Assembly: GCF_021389935.1 (NCBI RefSeq)
Contig: NZ_CP089979.1
Span: 3,267,001-3,331,000 of the forward strand
Direction: 5' to 3'
Source of the DNA: Fulvivirga ligni
Lineage (GTDB): Bacteria > Bacteroidota > Bacteroidia > Cytophagales > Cyclobacteriaceae
DNA length: 64,000 bases
Positions 48,278-57,044 of the stretch are shown piece by piece. The position numbers were made by a program, and so were the translations under genes. Position 1 is the first letter of the stretch. Each line of letters opens with the position of its first letter. The notes beneath the pieces are model-generated. The model worked only from the letters and a program-made list of their open reading frames with translations. It did no database searches and was not told the origin of the DNA.

Positions 48278-48874
48278 ATGAAAAAAACTAAAGTGTTCTT
48301 AACCATTTTTATAGCTCTAATATTAGCAGTGTCTGTATTCTTATTTATAAATAGAGACAAATTTGCGTACGTGGGTTCAGTAGACTATGTAGAAGTGGAC
48401 TGCAATAAGAGGAGTGAAATATTAAGTGAGATCTATCTCAGTGACCAAAAAATTAGGAAAGAGAATAATTTAATTAAGTATGCCAAGGAAGACCACAGAA
48501 ATCAGGAATTAGTGATAAGCATTCTTGAAAAATGCGGGATGCCAACTTTGAATGAAGTAACGCAGGAACAAATGAATGCTATCTGGTTAGGGTTGCAACA
48601 TAATACGGAGAATAAATACAGAATAAAATATTTCCCACTTATTGAAAAGGCTGTGAAAAATGGGGATTTGAGTAAGCAGCAATATGCACTTATGAAGGAT
48701 AGAATGCTGATGGAGGAGGGTAAACCACAGATATATGGCAGTCAAATTAAGAATGGTGAGTTGTATGAATTAGAATCGCCTGAAACTGTTAACCAAAGAA
48801 GAGAAGAGATGGGGCTAGAACCCTTAGAAGACTATTTGAAATACATGGGTATATCCTATGATACCGAGAAGTAA
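48278..48874 (+). CDS. DUF6624-like membrane-anchored protein
   Basis: A 198-residue protein with one N-terminal membrane segment (KVFLTIFIALILAVSVFLFI) and a soluble domain. The pattern GMPTLNEV, AIWLGLQH, KYFPLIEKAV, KDRMLMEEGKPQIYGSQ and NQRREEMGLEPLEDYL resembles the DUF6624 family, of unknown function. I chose ATG 48278 because the longer frame starts at GTG upstream of the membrane segment. The adjacent 240-bp upstream spacer holds nothing recognisable. Confidence 0.65.
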   Translation: MKKTKVFLTIFIALILAVSVFLFINRDKFAYVGSVDYVEVDCNKRSEILSEIYLSDQKIRKENNLIKYAKEDHRNQELVISILEKCGMPTLNEVTQEQMNAIWLGLQHNTENKYRIKYFPLIEKAVKNGDLSKQQYALMKDRMLMEEGKPQIYGSQIKNGELYELESPETVNQRREEMGLEPLEDYLKYMGISYDTEK

Positions 48875-48980
48875 GAACTTTGATGAAAGGATAGGTGTGA
48901 TGTTTACAGGCGCACGTTAGCTAAAGGGGATAAGTCATAATAATTGACAATTCAGCATGAGCCTTCATCATGGGAGATTT

Positions 48981-49015
48981 AAGTATCAGACAGGCGATCT
49001 GCCTGTATGATACTT
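48981..49015. terminator. Strong hairpin between convergent genes, probable terminator
   Basis: AAGTATCAGACAGGC (48981-48995) pairs with GCCTGTATGATACTT (49001-49015) with one mismatch and a GATCT loop. It lies between two converging genes. T-tracts are short, so termination is inferred mainly from position. The rest of the 299-bp gap shows no gene. Confidence 0.5.
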
Positions 49016-49173
49016 TAGCGCCACCCTATCACCAATTTACCCATCCTGCCAACATTACATTTGTGCTTCTAGCCTTTTACCTCTCTGGATGAGGCTACAG
49101 AACACCACACCAGACATTAAGCATTTTTCAGTGGTAGGATTTTGTGCGATAAATGAAACTCTATTTGTAAATA

Positions 49174-50687
49174 TTATTCCTTTATTACTCGTTTAATGTC
49201 TTGATGTAATTCTCCATCTTTATCTATGAAAGATGTCTTTAAGATATATATGCCTTTAGGAAGACCATCTCCTTTGATAGAAAACTTAGTTTTCCCCTCA
49301 TTTGATAGGAATTCGCTCACCTGCTGCTTTTTATCTCCGTATGTGTCGTATAAAGTTGCTTCTATTTGAGCGGAAACGGGAGCATTTACCTCCAGCTCCA
49401 GTTGACTGGTAAACGGATTTTTCGATGTTATTTCCACAGTTAGTGCCTTATCCATCAGGGGATTGTTGGTTGAAGAGATGATAAGTGGGCTGCTTGATAC
49501 CCTCGCTGCGCTTTGTGCAGGGAAACCCACGACACTATTGAATTGCGTTTCACCTCCCACTTCCCATTCGGATAATATTTTATTGTCCATACTAACCAAT
49601 TGGTAATGATCCACTAGTTGATATTCTGCTAAAACAGAAGGTATGTCCACATTAGTTGACCGAGTAATCGTAACAGTGATTAAATTAGTCTCGGTCACAC
49701 TATTTACCTGTTTACGACTTAAATTAAAGTCTTTACTGAAAATTTGAGAAACACGAGCACCTATATTTCCTTGTCCAATTCCTCCCTCAAAAGACACCTC
49801 ATTTTCCGCGGTGAATCCAATGGATAAGGATGATGAGAGTTCCTCGAGCTGAAAAGTCTCAATGCCATATGTCTGTTCGAGCGTATAGCTAATGTCAAGT
49901 CCCGGATCCACACGCTGAGGTTGGCCCCCCACCATCCTCCAATATTGGCTACGTACTACTTTGTAGTATGGACTGATGTTCAGTTGATCCTCAACGGTCT
50001 TAAGACCGGGATCTCTAACTACGAAAAATGGGAGTATGGTTTCACCTACTACCTGTTCATTGCATATAATACATTGATCTTCTGCCTCAAGGCTTGTAGG
50101 TGCGGGAGGCTGAGGTATGGCTACATTAATCTGTGGAATATATTTTTAAAGTTATTTGGAAATGTGTCCTTCTGAATCAATGCAAAATCCTGCTGTTTAG
50201 TACTGTTAAGATCACTGAATATAACGTTTTTATTGGAGAGCCGTGTTAGGGCCAAACTACGGTCAAGCGGACTTTGAATTCTTACCTTACCATTAGGCAA
50301 TTCTGTAAATTGGAATGTCTGGTTTGCTTCTCCGGTAAACTCGAAGCGAGATGCTAAATTGCCATTGGTAAATATATCAGCGACAAGTCCTTTGTGTATT
50401 TCAACAAGAGTAAACTCCTCACTATCTGGAGAAGATGGCATAATGAGCCAATGCTGCCTGTCATTTTTATTTGAATAAGTTCCTTCAAAAATATTGAACC
50501 TATTGTCATCTGACCGGTCTTTAGATCTGGTCAAAGCATGGGTTGTATCGCTTGATGTAATCTGATAGAAGTGCTGGTAGAATGGACTCAAGTCTTCCGT
50601 AGCTGGATTATTTTGCGCGATTGAAGTGGTTGTCATACTCCATATGAACATACCGAAGATACAGGCTTTTCTTTTAAAGTATTTCAT
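49174..50687 (-). pseudogene. Frameshifted secreted protein: trefoil-like N-terminus and T9SS-like C-terminus
   Basis: The minus strand encodes a signal peptide (MKYFKRKACIFGMFIWSMTTTSIAQ, reaching position 25), a ricin-trefoil-like domain of about 150 residues (QHWLIM, QTFQF, QDFALI), then a break. After a run of five A near 50138-50142 the 0-frame stops at 50121, while the -1 frame continues without stop (IPQINVAIPQPPAPTSLEAE) into a long Ser/Thr-rich beta domain and a C-terminus of sorting-domain type (GLPKGIYILKTSF). One lost A explains everything. It could be an error in the sequence, phase variation or a real mutation. The beta-rich part is unrecognised; a pore-forming fold is only a guess. 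Confidence 0.7.
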
Positions 50688-50949
50688 CGTTTTTCTGAGA
50701 TTAAATTGAACATTTTTTAATGTTAATTTCTCACAAAATGGCATCTGGTATGTACCACAAAACCGCCTATTGTTACTACATTTCCGACATAGATTGCTAA
50801 TTCTGAGGGTATCCTGATACATTCCCGACATATAAAAAACAAGAAAATTTCTCTGTCTGGCAGATATGAAAAGGGGATAGGATAAAATACTCTAACTATG
50901 AAATTCAGATTGTAATTAAGCCTTACAAAAAGGGACATGGTAAGCATAT

Positions 50950-51000
50950 GAGTTTTGGAGGAAAATAGATATCTGGTGCCGCCATTCTCCGTATGGAATA
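50950..51000 (+). repeat. Spacer repeat fragment in a gene-free stretch
   Basis: GAGTTTTGGAGGAAAATAGA (50950-50969) repeats 40884-40902 of copy A with one inserted base, and GGTGCCGCCATTCTCCG (50975-50991) resembles module i. The order of the two is reversed relative to copy A. The remainder of 50688-51215 is A/T-rich and contains no gene I can support. Confidence 0.45.
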
Positions 51001-51215
51001 TAATCTACCTCATCACTGTGTCAAGTAGTACAAACCAATCCTGCCGAATATTAAAGTGCAGTACCAATGGTGTTAGATGAAAAGTGAGCCTTATAATTAA
51101 TATTTGACTATTTTTATATAATAAATTGTATATAAAATATAATGTAAATTGTATTTTGTGGTTATATTAGTTACTGTAGTTATAATTTTATTAGTCAAAT
51201 ACCAGGGTCAAAATA

Positions 51216-52325
51216 ATGAAGTGTAATTATCTTTTTCTCTTCTCACTCTTATTATTAGTCGTTTTTGCTTGTGAAACAAAGCCTGACGATGAGGTTTTTA
51301 CCCTTGAGGCCACACTTACTGACATTCCAGATAGTACATTATTTTACTTAAGAGACGAGGCAGGTATTACCATGGATAGCGCTTATGTTACCAATGGAAA
51401 AATCTTGCTTGAAAGCAATCATATTGCAAAAAGACCTGAGAAGTTAATGCTTTTAAGTCTATCTCCTGAGTTTATTTATTCTTACTTATTGGTGGTAAAT
51501 GAGCATGTTACCTTTAAGGCTGATAAAAGTGATTTTCCCTGGAATGTTGATATGATAGGCTCACGGTCTCAGGACGAGGCTGAAAAGTTTAATAAAATTG
51601 AATATCACCGGCAGCAGTTAAGCAAAAATCTAAAAACCAGGTATGGTTCAGATGATCAACTGCTCAGTGAAAAATTGAGTGACTTATCAGATTCTTTGGA
51701 TACTGAAATTGTGAAACTGCTAAAGGATAATTTCAATTCGTATGCTGCACTAAATATCTTCAAATACCATAAACTTTCATTTTCCGCTCAAGAATTGAGT
51801 AGTCTTTATTCACAACTGGACGATGAACTCAAAGAAACTAAAATGGCAAAAGCAGTCAAACTGCAAAGTGCATTTCCCAAACCCGAGGTAGGTGCCCAAT
51901 ATTATGACTACAGTGCTATCAATCAAGATGGAGATACCTTGTCACTTTCAGATATCCAAAACAAATATACGCTCCTCCATTTTTCATCCTATGCCTGTTT
52001 CGGAAGCCAATTATCTTTACCGGAATTGAAAGAGCTTCATGGCAATTACCTGGATGATTTGGAAATCATATCCATTTCTACTGATCTTGACAGGGAATCA
52101 TGGGAAAACCACGTGAAGCGCGATTCAGTTACCTGGAATTATCTATGGGATGGAAAAGGTGATTATAATGACGCATATGTCAAGTACTGGCAATATGGCA
52201 CCCCAACCTATGTTTTAATTTCTCCTGAAAAAGTAATTCTTGAAGAATGGAGTGGTTACGGAGAGGGGCTTATCAGGGAAAATGTTACAAAACATTTAAA
52301 ATCATCACCGATTGCTGAAAAGTAA
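51216..52325 (+). CDS. TlpA-like lipoprotein with DUF4369 and incomplete redox motif
   Basis: A 369-residue lipoprotein (signal LLLLVVFAC) with an N-terminal DUF4369 domain (about 30-130), a helical middle region and a C-terminal thioredoxin-fold domain of the TlpA/ResA kind (TLLHFSSYACFGSQLSLPEL to GTPTYVLISPEKVILEEW, including the cis-Pro loop TPTYVLI). The usual CxxC is here CFGS: the second, resolving cysteine is absent, so classical disulphide exchange is unlikely. It may act as a binding protein or peroxiredoxin-like reductase. A Crp/Fnr regulator follows 61 bp downstream. Confidence 0.8.
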   Translation: MKCNYLFLFSLLLLVVFACETKPDDEVFTLEATLTDIPDSTLFYLRDEAGITMDSAYVTNGKILLESNHIAKRPEKLMLLSLSPEFIYSYLLVVNEHVTFKADKSDFPWNVDMIGSRSQDEAEKFNKIEYHRQQLSKNLKTRYGSDDQLLSEKLSDLSDSLDTEIVKLLKDNFNSYAALNIFKYHKLSFSAQELSSLYSQLDDELKETKMAKAVKLQSAFPKPEVGAQYYDYSAINQDGDTLSLSDIQNKYTLLHFSSYACFGSQLSLPELKELHGNYLDDLEIISISTDLDRESWENHVKRDSVTWNYLWDGKGDYNDAYVKYWQYGTPTYVLISPEKVILEEWSGYGEGLIRENVTKHLKSSPIAEK

Positions 52326-52386
52326 AAACACAATTATTCTATAATTTCCTTAATTTAAGATGCAACTATAGAACGTTACCATCACC

Positions 52387-52962
52387 TTGAATACCGATCA
52401 GATTTTTTCTAATATTTCTAAGCATATCACGCTTGCCGAAAAGGAAAAACAACATTTTAAAGGCTTATTGAGTGAAGAAATCATTCAGAGAAATGAATTC
52501 ATACTTCAGCAAGGTGAGGCTTGTAATCATATTTATTTTGTTAATGAAGGTTCGCTCAGGGCATTTTATCTCAATGCTAATGGCAAGGATTCAACCATCA
52601 TGTTTGCTATAGAAGATTGGTGGATCACGGATATGTCATGCTTTCTCAATGAATTACCTGCTGTTATGAACATACAAGCTATAGCGCCTAGCCATGTATT
52701 AAAACTTTCTAAAGCTAATCTGGACTTGCTCTACCAGGAAGTGCCGGAATTCAACAAATTTTTTAGAATACTCATGCAAAATGCTTACTGCCGAGAGCAG
52801 CAGAGAATGATACAAAACCTTTCATTACCGGCTAAAGGTCGCTATGAAAGCTTTTTGAGAAAGTATCCAAAAGTAGCGAAGATGGTCACTTTGAAGCAAA
52901 TTGCCTCATATCTGGGTGTCACGCCTGAATTTCTTAGCACCATTAGAGGTTCTAAGAATTAA
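52387..52962 (+). CDS. Crp/Fnr-family transcriptional regulator
   Basis: A 191-residue regulator with a cyclic-nucleotide-binding-type beta-roll (about 25-120, EFILQQGEACNHIYFVNEGS) and a C-terminal helix-turn-helix (TLKQIASYLGVTPEFLSTIR). No Fe-S cysteines of the FNR type are present. The start is TTG, which gives the standard family length. It is probably a cytoplasmic dimer; its targets may include the neighbouring lipoprotein gene, but that is inference. Confidence 0.85.
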   Translation: MNTDQIFSNISKHITLAEKEKQHFKGLLSEEIIQRNEFILQQGEACNHIYFVNEGSLRAFYLNANGKDSTIMFAIEDWWITDMSCFLNELPAVMNIQAIAPSHVLKLSKANLDLLYQEVPEFNKFFRILMQNAYCREQQRMIQNLSLPAKGRYESFLRKYPKVAKMVTLKQIASYLGVTPEFLSTIRGSKN

Positions 52963-53039
52963 TTTCGGCTTTAGTCAATTTCTTAATCTACCTTATTTTT
53001 TCAGAAGCTTAGAATAAGATTCTTTGTTAAAAAAAAGAT

Positions 53040-53411
53040 ATGCTTATACTAATTGCCGGACCTTATACAAGTGGTACAAATGATGATCCCGCTTTAATCA
53101 AGAAAAACCTCGAAAATCTGGAAGCTATGGCTCTGCCTATATTTAGGAAGGGGCATGTGCCCATGATAGGAGAGTGGGTGGCTTTGCCTTTACTCCATTT
53201 GGCAGGATCTAAAAAACCTGGTGATGATGTATGGAATGAAATTCAATATCCTGTAGCACATCGGTTATTAGAGAAATGTGATGCGGTGCTGAGGATTTCT
53301 GGTGAATCTAAAGGGGCTGATCAAGATGTGGAAATAGCCAGGAAGAGAGGGTTAAAGGTTTATTATGATATCAATGAAATTCCCTTGGCCGATAGTGAGT
53401 ATAGTGCTTAA
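53040..53411 (+). CDS. DUF4406-family protein, nucleoside deoxyribosyltransferase-like
   Basis: A 123-residue protein whose start (LILIAGPYTSGTNDDP) and DAVLRISGESKGADQDVEIA segment match the DUF4406 family, related in fold to nucleoside 2-deoxyribosyltransferases. The acidic residue in the EIA segment corresponds to the position of the deoxyribosyltransferase nucleophile. The substrate is unknown. It is encoded alone. Confidence 0.75.
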   Translation: MLILIAGPYTSGTNDDPALIKKNLENLEAMALPIFRKGHVPMIGEWVALPLLHLAGSKKPGDDVWNEIQYPVAHRLLEKCDAVLRISGESKGADQDVEIARKRGLKVYYDINEIPLADSEYSA

Positions 53412-53495
53412 TATACTTTGACGTTTCAAATTATAAGATGAAACACTGTTGAAATGCTATAAATATAGATTTGGTTCAAAATCTCAATTTATAGT

Positions 53496-54218
53496 ATGAA
53501 CCAACTACTTCAATCTCTAACTCAACCACTCAGACTAGTAACCTATAGTTATGTGGTACTCTTGCTTTTTACCGGATGTAAAGATTCTAACAATGAAGAG
53601 CCTAATCAGGATGATAACGAATTTGAAAGTCTGAATAATTTGCAATCGGATACCAAATTCACTGAATTGATCTCTTTATGGTTGTCTTATTCAGATCAGG
53701 TAACGGATAATGTTACAGTTTATCAACTATTAGAAAAACAGGATGCATTAACGGAACGAGAGCAGTTAGAACTTGCCCATGCTCTGGGTTTTGACTCTGT
53801 GGCGGCTATGTATGAAGCGGAACAAGAATTATGGGATCTCTGGATTGAGGTGGTGGCCAGATTTGGCCTTCTTGATCAAGATGACGAAGCGGTCAGTCTT
53901 ATATTTGTCAATGCCATTAAAGGGCTTTTAAGTGAAAATAACTCTCAGGGAAGAGCGTATGATGATGAAAGGGAAAAATTTTGTCAAGAGCAATTATATA
54001 ATTGCACCAACCGTGCTTTCAGGCGTCATTTGGATGCCACCGGGGCAAGATGTAAGTTTTGTATGCCATTAAATTATCCAAGGATCTGCGTCTATTGCGA
54101 TCCAGCGTTTTTAGGGTATTCACATGATTTGATGATTACTTCCCTGCTAGGATGCCGATTTCAATATGATTGTTGTATAATAGGCTATGATTCGAATGAA
54201 TGCCAGCTTATGTCCTAA
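53496..54218 (+). CDS. Unrecognised lipoprotein with Cys-rich C-terminus
   Basis: A 240-residue lipoprotein (VVLLLFTGC followed by KDSNNEE). The middle is acidic and helical; the last 80 residues contain ten cysteines (for example CKFCMPLNYPRICVYC), suggesting disulphides or metal binding. No family is recognised. It could be a surface or secreted structural protein. Confidence 0.6.
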   Translation: MNQLLQSLTQPLRLVTYSYVVLLLFTGCKDSNNEEPNQDDNEFESLNNLQSDTKFTELISLWLSYSDQVTDNVTVYQLLEKQDALTEREQLELAHALGFDSVAAMYEAEQELWDLWIEVVARFGLLDQDDEAVSLIFVNAIKGLLSENNSQGRAYDDEREKFCQEQLYNCTNRAFRRHLDATGARCKFCMPLNYPRICVYCDPAFLGYSHDLMITSLLGCRFQYDCCIIGYDSNECQLMS

Positions 54219-54384
54219 CAGGTCAACTTAACATCTATTATCTTTTCACTGCCGTCAAAAGGTAGGTCCTGGAGGCATTTGCTAGAGCTTTATTGTAAAA
54301 TAGGTTAGATTAATATCCAGAATTAAGGTAGTTAAGAAGTGTGTCCTTGATAAGGGCTATTCGCCATCAATAAACTCAAAGAAT

Positions 54385-54708
54385 ATGATATTAAGAATTT
54401 GGCACGGGTACACAACAAAAGCAAATGCAGACGTTTATGAAGATCTTTTAAGGAATGAAATTTTTCCGGAGATCGAGAGCAAAAAGATTCATGGATATAA
54501 AAGAATGCAACTATTTCGGAGAGAATTGAACAGCGAAGTTGAATTCATCACCGTCATGTGGTTTGAAAAACTTGAATCAGTCATAAACTTCGTAGGGGAG
54601 GATTATGAAGCCGTTTATGTACCTGAAAAGGCAAGAAAGGTTTTAGCAAGGTTCGACCAAAAGTCTGTACATTGTGAGTTAAGAGAGGTTATCGATTATA
54701 ATTTTTAA
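54385..54708 (+). CDS. Antibiotic-biosynthesis-monooxygenase-like (ABM) domain protein
   Basis: A 107-residue dimeric alpha/beta-barrel type protein. RIWHGYTTKANADVYEDLLR at the start and EFITVMWFEKLESVINFVG in the middle are typical of the ABM / EthD superfamily. Many members are of unknown function or act as small-molecule monooxygenases. The 166-bp upstream spacer contains GTTAGAT at 54303-54309 in a weak match to module iv. Confidence 0.65.
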   Translation: MILRIWHGYTTKANADVYEDLLRNEIFPEIESKKIHGYKRMQLFRRELNSEVEFITVMWFEKLESVINFVGEDYEAVYVPEKARKVLARFDQKSVHCELREVIDYNF

Positions 54709-54846
54709 ACGAGATTGGATGCTTTTTTTCAAGCAATCATTTATTAGAATAGTTGATGTTATAAGTATTTGATAGGCTTTTCATGATTGATGATTACCAG
54801 GCTCTGTGACTTATCTTACGTTGAGGATTATGAGATAAAAAAGGAC

Positions 54847-55512
54847 ATGTCAGACATCAAAAATATCAAACTCAGCTTTAGCTGTCCTATGACTAGAGGA
54901 TCAATGGAGAAAACATCTAAAGGATACCATTGCTCCAGCTGTTCAAAACAGGTTGTGGATTTCACTAACAAATCTCAGACTGAATTTTTGAATACTCTCA
55001 AAGCATCTAATTCAAATGTATGTGGGATATTTAAATCCTCGCAGCTCAACAAAACTTTTGTAAAATCTGCCGCTGCAACTACCATTGTGGGAGCTTCTTT
55101 TGTTTTAAGCGCGTGCGGACAACACATATCAAAGGCAGATTCTGTGGAACAAGCATGTGAAATTATGGAAGATATTGTCGTTGGTGAAGTGGTAGATGAT
55201 AATTCAGGTGCATCCTCCTATTATAATCCTGAGCCCATTGGAGGAATATCAAAATTCTATGAGGCTTTAATGGCGAATGTCAATTATCCTAATTCATTAA
55301 AAATTAATGGGAAAGTTTTTATAAGCGTTACCGTTGATACGCTCGGCAGAGTATCTTCAGTTGAAGTCATAAAAGGATACAATGATATTGCAGATGAAGA
55401 AGCAGTTCGTGCCTTTAAGGCCACTAACTATCCATTTAAACCAGCGAATAAGGACGGCAAGCCAATCGAGTCTCAAATGATAATTCCAATTAACTTTAAA
55501 AGGGATGAATAA
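54847..55512 (+). CDS. TonB-C-domain protein with N-terminal cysteine motif
   Basis: A 221-residue protein with an N-terminal cysteine motif (SCPM then GYHCSSCSKQVVDFTNKS) resembling a small zinc-ribbon-like domain seen in Bacteroidota envelope proteins, a hydrophobic segment (AAATTIVGASFVLSACG, about 71-87), and a C-terminal TonB-like domain (VFISVTVDTLGRVSSVEVIK, then EEAVRAFKATNYPFKPANKD). I chose ATG 54847 because the earlier 20 codons do not belong to the motif. It could energise outer-membrane receptors; no ExbBD genes are nearby. Confidence 0.75.
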   Translation: MSDIKNIKLSFSCPMTRGSMEKTSKGYHCSSCSKQVVDFTNKSQTEFLNTLKASNSNVCGIFKSSQLNKTFVKSAAATTIVGASFVLSACGQHISKADSVEQACEIMEDIVVGEVVDDNSGASSYYNPEPIGGISKFYEALMANVNYPNSLKINGKVFISVTVDTLGRVSSVEVIKGYNDIADEEAVRAFKATNYPFKPANKDGKPIESQMIIPINFKRDE

Positions 55513-55701
55513 AACAGGTAAAGCAAAAGCAATTCGCTTTTCCACCCTTCAAAATCATACGTCTATCAAATAGGTCCCTTGCCTTACTCTTTATAAATTA
55601 TTCTATTTTTCGCTTCATTTAGAAGGCGATTAGGAATAAGAATGTTCGATTAATTAAAATTTAAAATATCCATGTGGAGAATTACTTAAGCATCAATAGG
55701 A

Positions 55702-55735
55702 CATAAAAGACCTCCGAACATAAAGTCAGGAGGTC
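55702..55735 (-). terminator. Rho-independent terminator of the small minus-strand gene pair
   Basis: Read on the minus strand, GACCTCC and GGAGGTC form a 7-bp stem with a 13-nt loop followed by TTTTATG. It lies 27 bp beyond the stop of the gene at 55763. Confidence 0.6.
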
Positions 55736-55762
55736 CTAAGGATTAAGTAGAATAAAGGAAAT

Positions 55763-55999
55763 TTATCGTTTATATTGAACCTGATTGACCAAAGGCCGTA
55801 ATTTTTTGGCTAATGCCTGATGATTATTGATCCAATGATCCAGATTCTCAGCCTCATTGGTATGTAAAAGTTTTTTTGCTTTTTTATATTCCTTGGTTAA
55901 CAAGTCATCATTAAAGCTTACTTTTTCTAAAATTTCCATGTAATAATCTAAAAAACTCTTTTTAGTCATAACTGTCATATTAAGATAATACATTATCAT
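55763..55999 (-). CDS. Small helical protein, unknown
   Basis: A 78-residue basic, helical protein (KKSFLDYYMEILEKVSFNDD, KEYKKAKKLL, LRPLVNQVQ). It lies 17 bp downstream of the YodC-like gene, so the two are probably co-transcribed. A start eight residues in (MTVMTKKS, at 55978) is possible. No family is recognised. Confidence 0.5.
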   Translation of the reverse strand: MIMYYLNMTVMTKKSFLDYYMEILEKVSFNDDLLTKEYKKAKKLLHTNEAENLDHWINNHQALAKKLRPLVNQVQYKR

Positions 56000-56016
56000 A
56001 TGCTATAAGCCATCCT

Positions 56017-56259
56017 TTAAAATCTTTTAGGATGATTACTATAAGTTAATTTAGGTTTATAAACCCTATTCAAACTACCCTGGTGATAGGTGCGAGCCTG
56101 ACGTACACCGTGTCGATCATACCATGCACATTCTAATAAGTAATTGCTATCTTGTAGAGGGCCTTTCAGAGAACCCAGATGGCAATATTTAATTACTTTC
56201 ATGATTGGGCCACCACTTTTCAATTGTACCCAATCTCCTGGTTTAAATAGTCTTACCAT
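56017..56259 (-). CDS. YodC-like (DUF2158) small protein
   Basis: An 80-residue protein with the family opening F-x-x-GD-x-V-x-LKSGGP-x-M-x-V (KPGDWVQLKSGGPIMKVIKY) and a following CAWYDRHGVRQART stretch equivalent to the CxWFD part of YodC proteins. Function is unknown. It is first in a two-gene minus-strand unit. Confidence 0.75.
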   Translation of the reverse strand: MVRLFKPGDWVQLKSGGPIMKVIKYCHLGSLKGPLQDSNYLLECAWYDRHGVRQARTYHQGSLNRVYKPKLTYSNHPKRF

Positions 56260-56519
56260 ATTGAATTTGAGTTAATGAAAATGATTAAAAATAAGGTTTT
56301 CTACACAAAAATGAAACTTTGTTTGTAATAATATCAAAATTTTCCCAGCAAGGCCAATGCCAAAGGCACCCATTAGACACCTTAGCGAATTCGGCCTGCA
56401 AATTTGACATAGATTTCAATACAAGACCCATTTAAAAAGGGTGCCTCTGCCATTATTTCGGTGAAGGTTGATGCTCTACATGAGCATACAAGCAACACCC
56501 TAAGGTTCAAAAGTTTTTT

Positions 56520-56899
56520 GTAGGGATGAAATACAGGCAGCTCACAACAATTAAAATCAGGTGCCGACTTTCCTGCTTACATCAGAGAGATCAAGGAATT
56601 AGGTGTTACTCATTATGAATCTATTTAAGAGACGGGCATATTGACTACATGACGGAAGCGATTATACAGCAACTGTTCCCGCAAAGTATGCGTCATTAGT
56701 AATCGCTGACAACCAAAAAAAGGAAGAATTCAAAGCGGAATTACTGGCTCAGCAACACCGAAAAAAAGACTTTCTTACTTTCATTAAAATGTGTGCAGAG
56801 ACCGGATTTGAGAAATGGGAAATTTGTATGGACAAAATGACCTGCACGTATCTTAATAAAGAAGGATATGAAGTCTTGGTTGAAAAAATACTACTATAA
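56520..56899 (+). pseudogene. DUF1398 pseudogene
   Basis: Fragments in all three plus frames line up as one DUF1398-family protein: DEIQAAHNN, then SGADFPAYIREIKELGVTHY, then RDGHIDY, then GSDYTATVPAKYASLVIADN, and finally FLTFIKMCAETGFEKWEICM to VEKILL and a stop at 56897-56899. At least three frame changes and an internal stop separate them, so it is decayed. The preceding 260 bp (56260-56519) show no gene. Confidence 0.8.
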
Positions 56900-57044
56900 A
56901 GACTGCCTACAACATAGTCTTCCAAAGTGACTTTTAAGTTATATTGGCTCTCGAAATTTCATCATTTTGAATAGAAATACATTCCGAGAGCCTCAATTTG
57001 ACGTTCAATGATCAAGTAACTGCTTTATAGAATGTTCTTTATTA

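Noticed and set aside
49921-50175. Plus-strand 84-codon frame bridging the broken minus-strand gene
   Set aside because: The minus strand here is continuous coding sequence once the frameshift is corrected, so the plus frame is a shadow.
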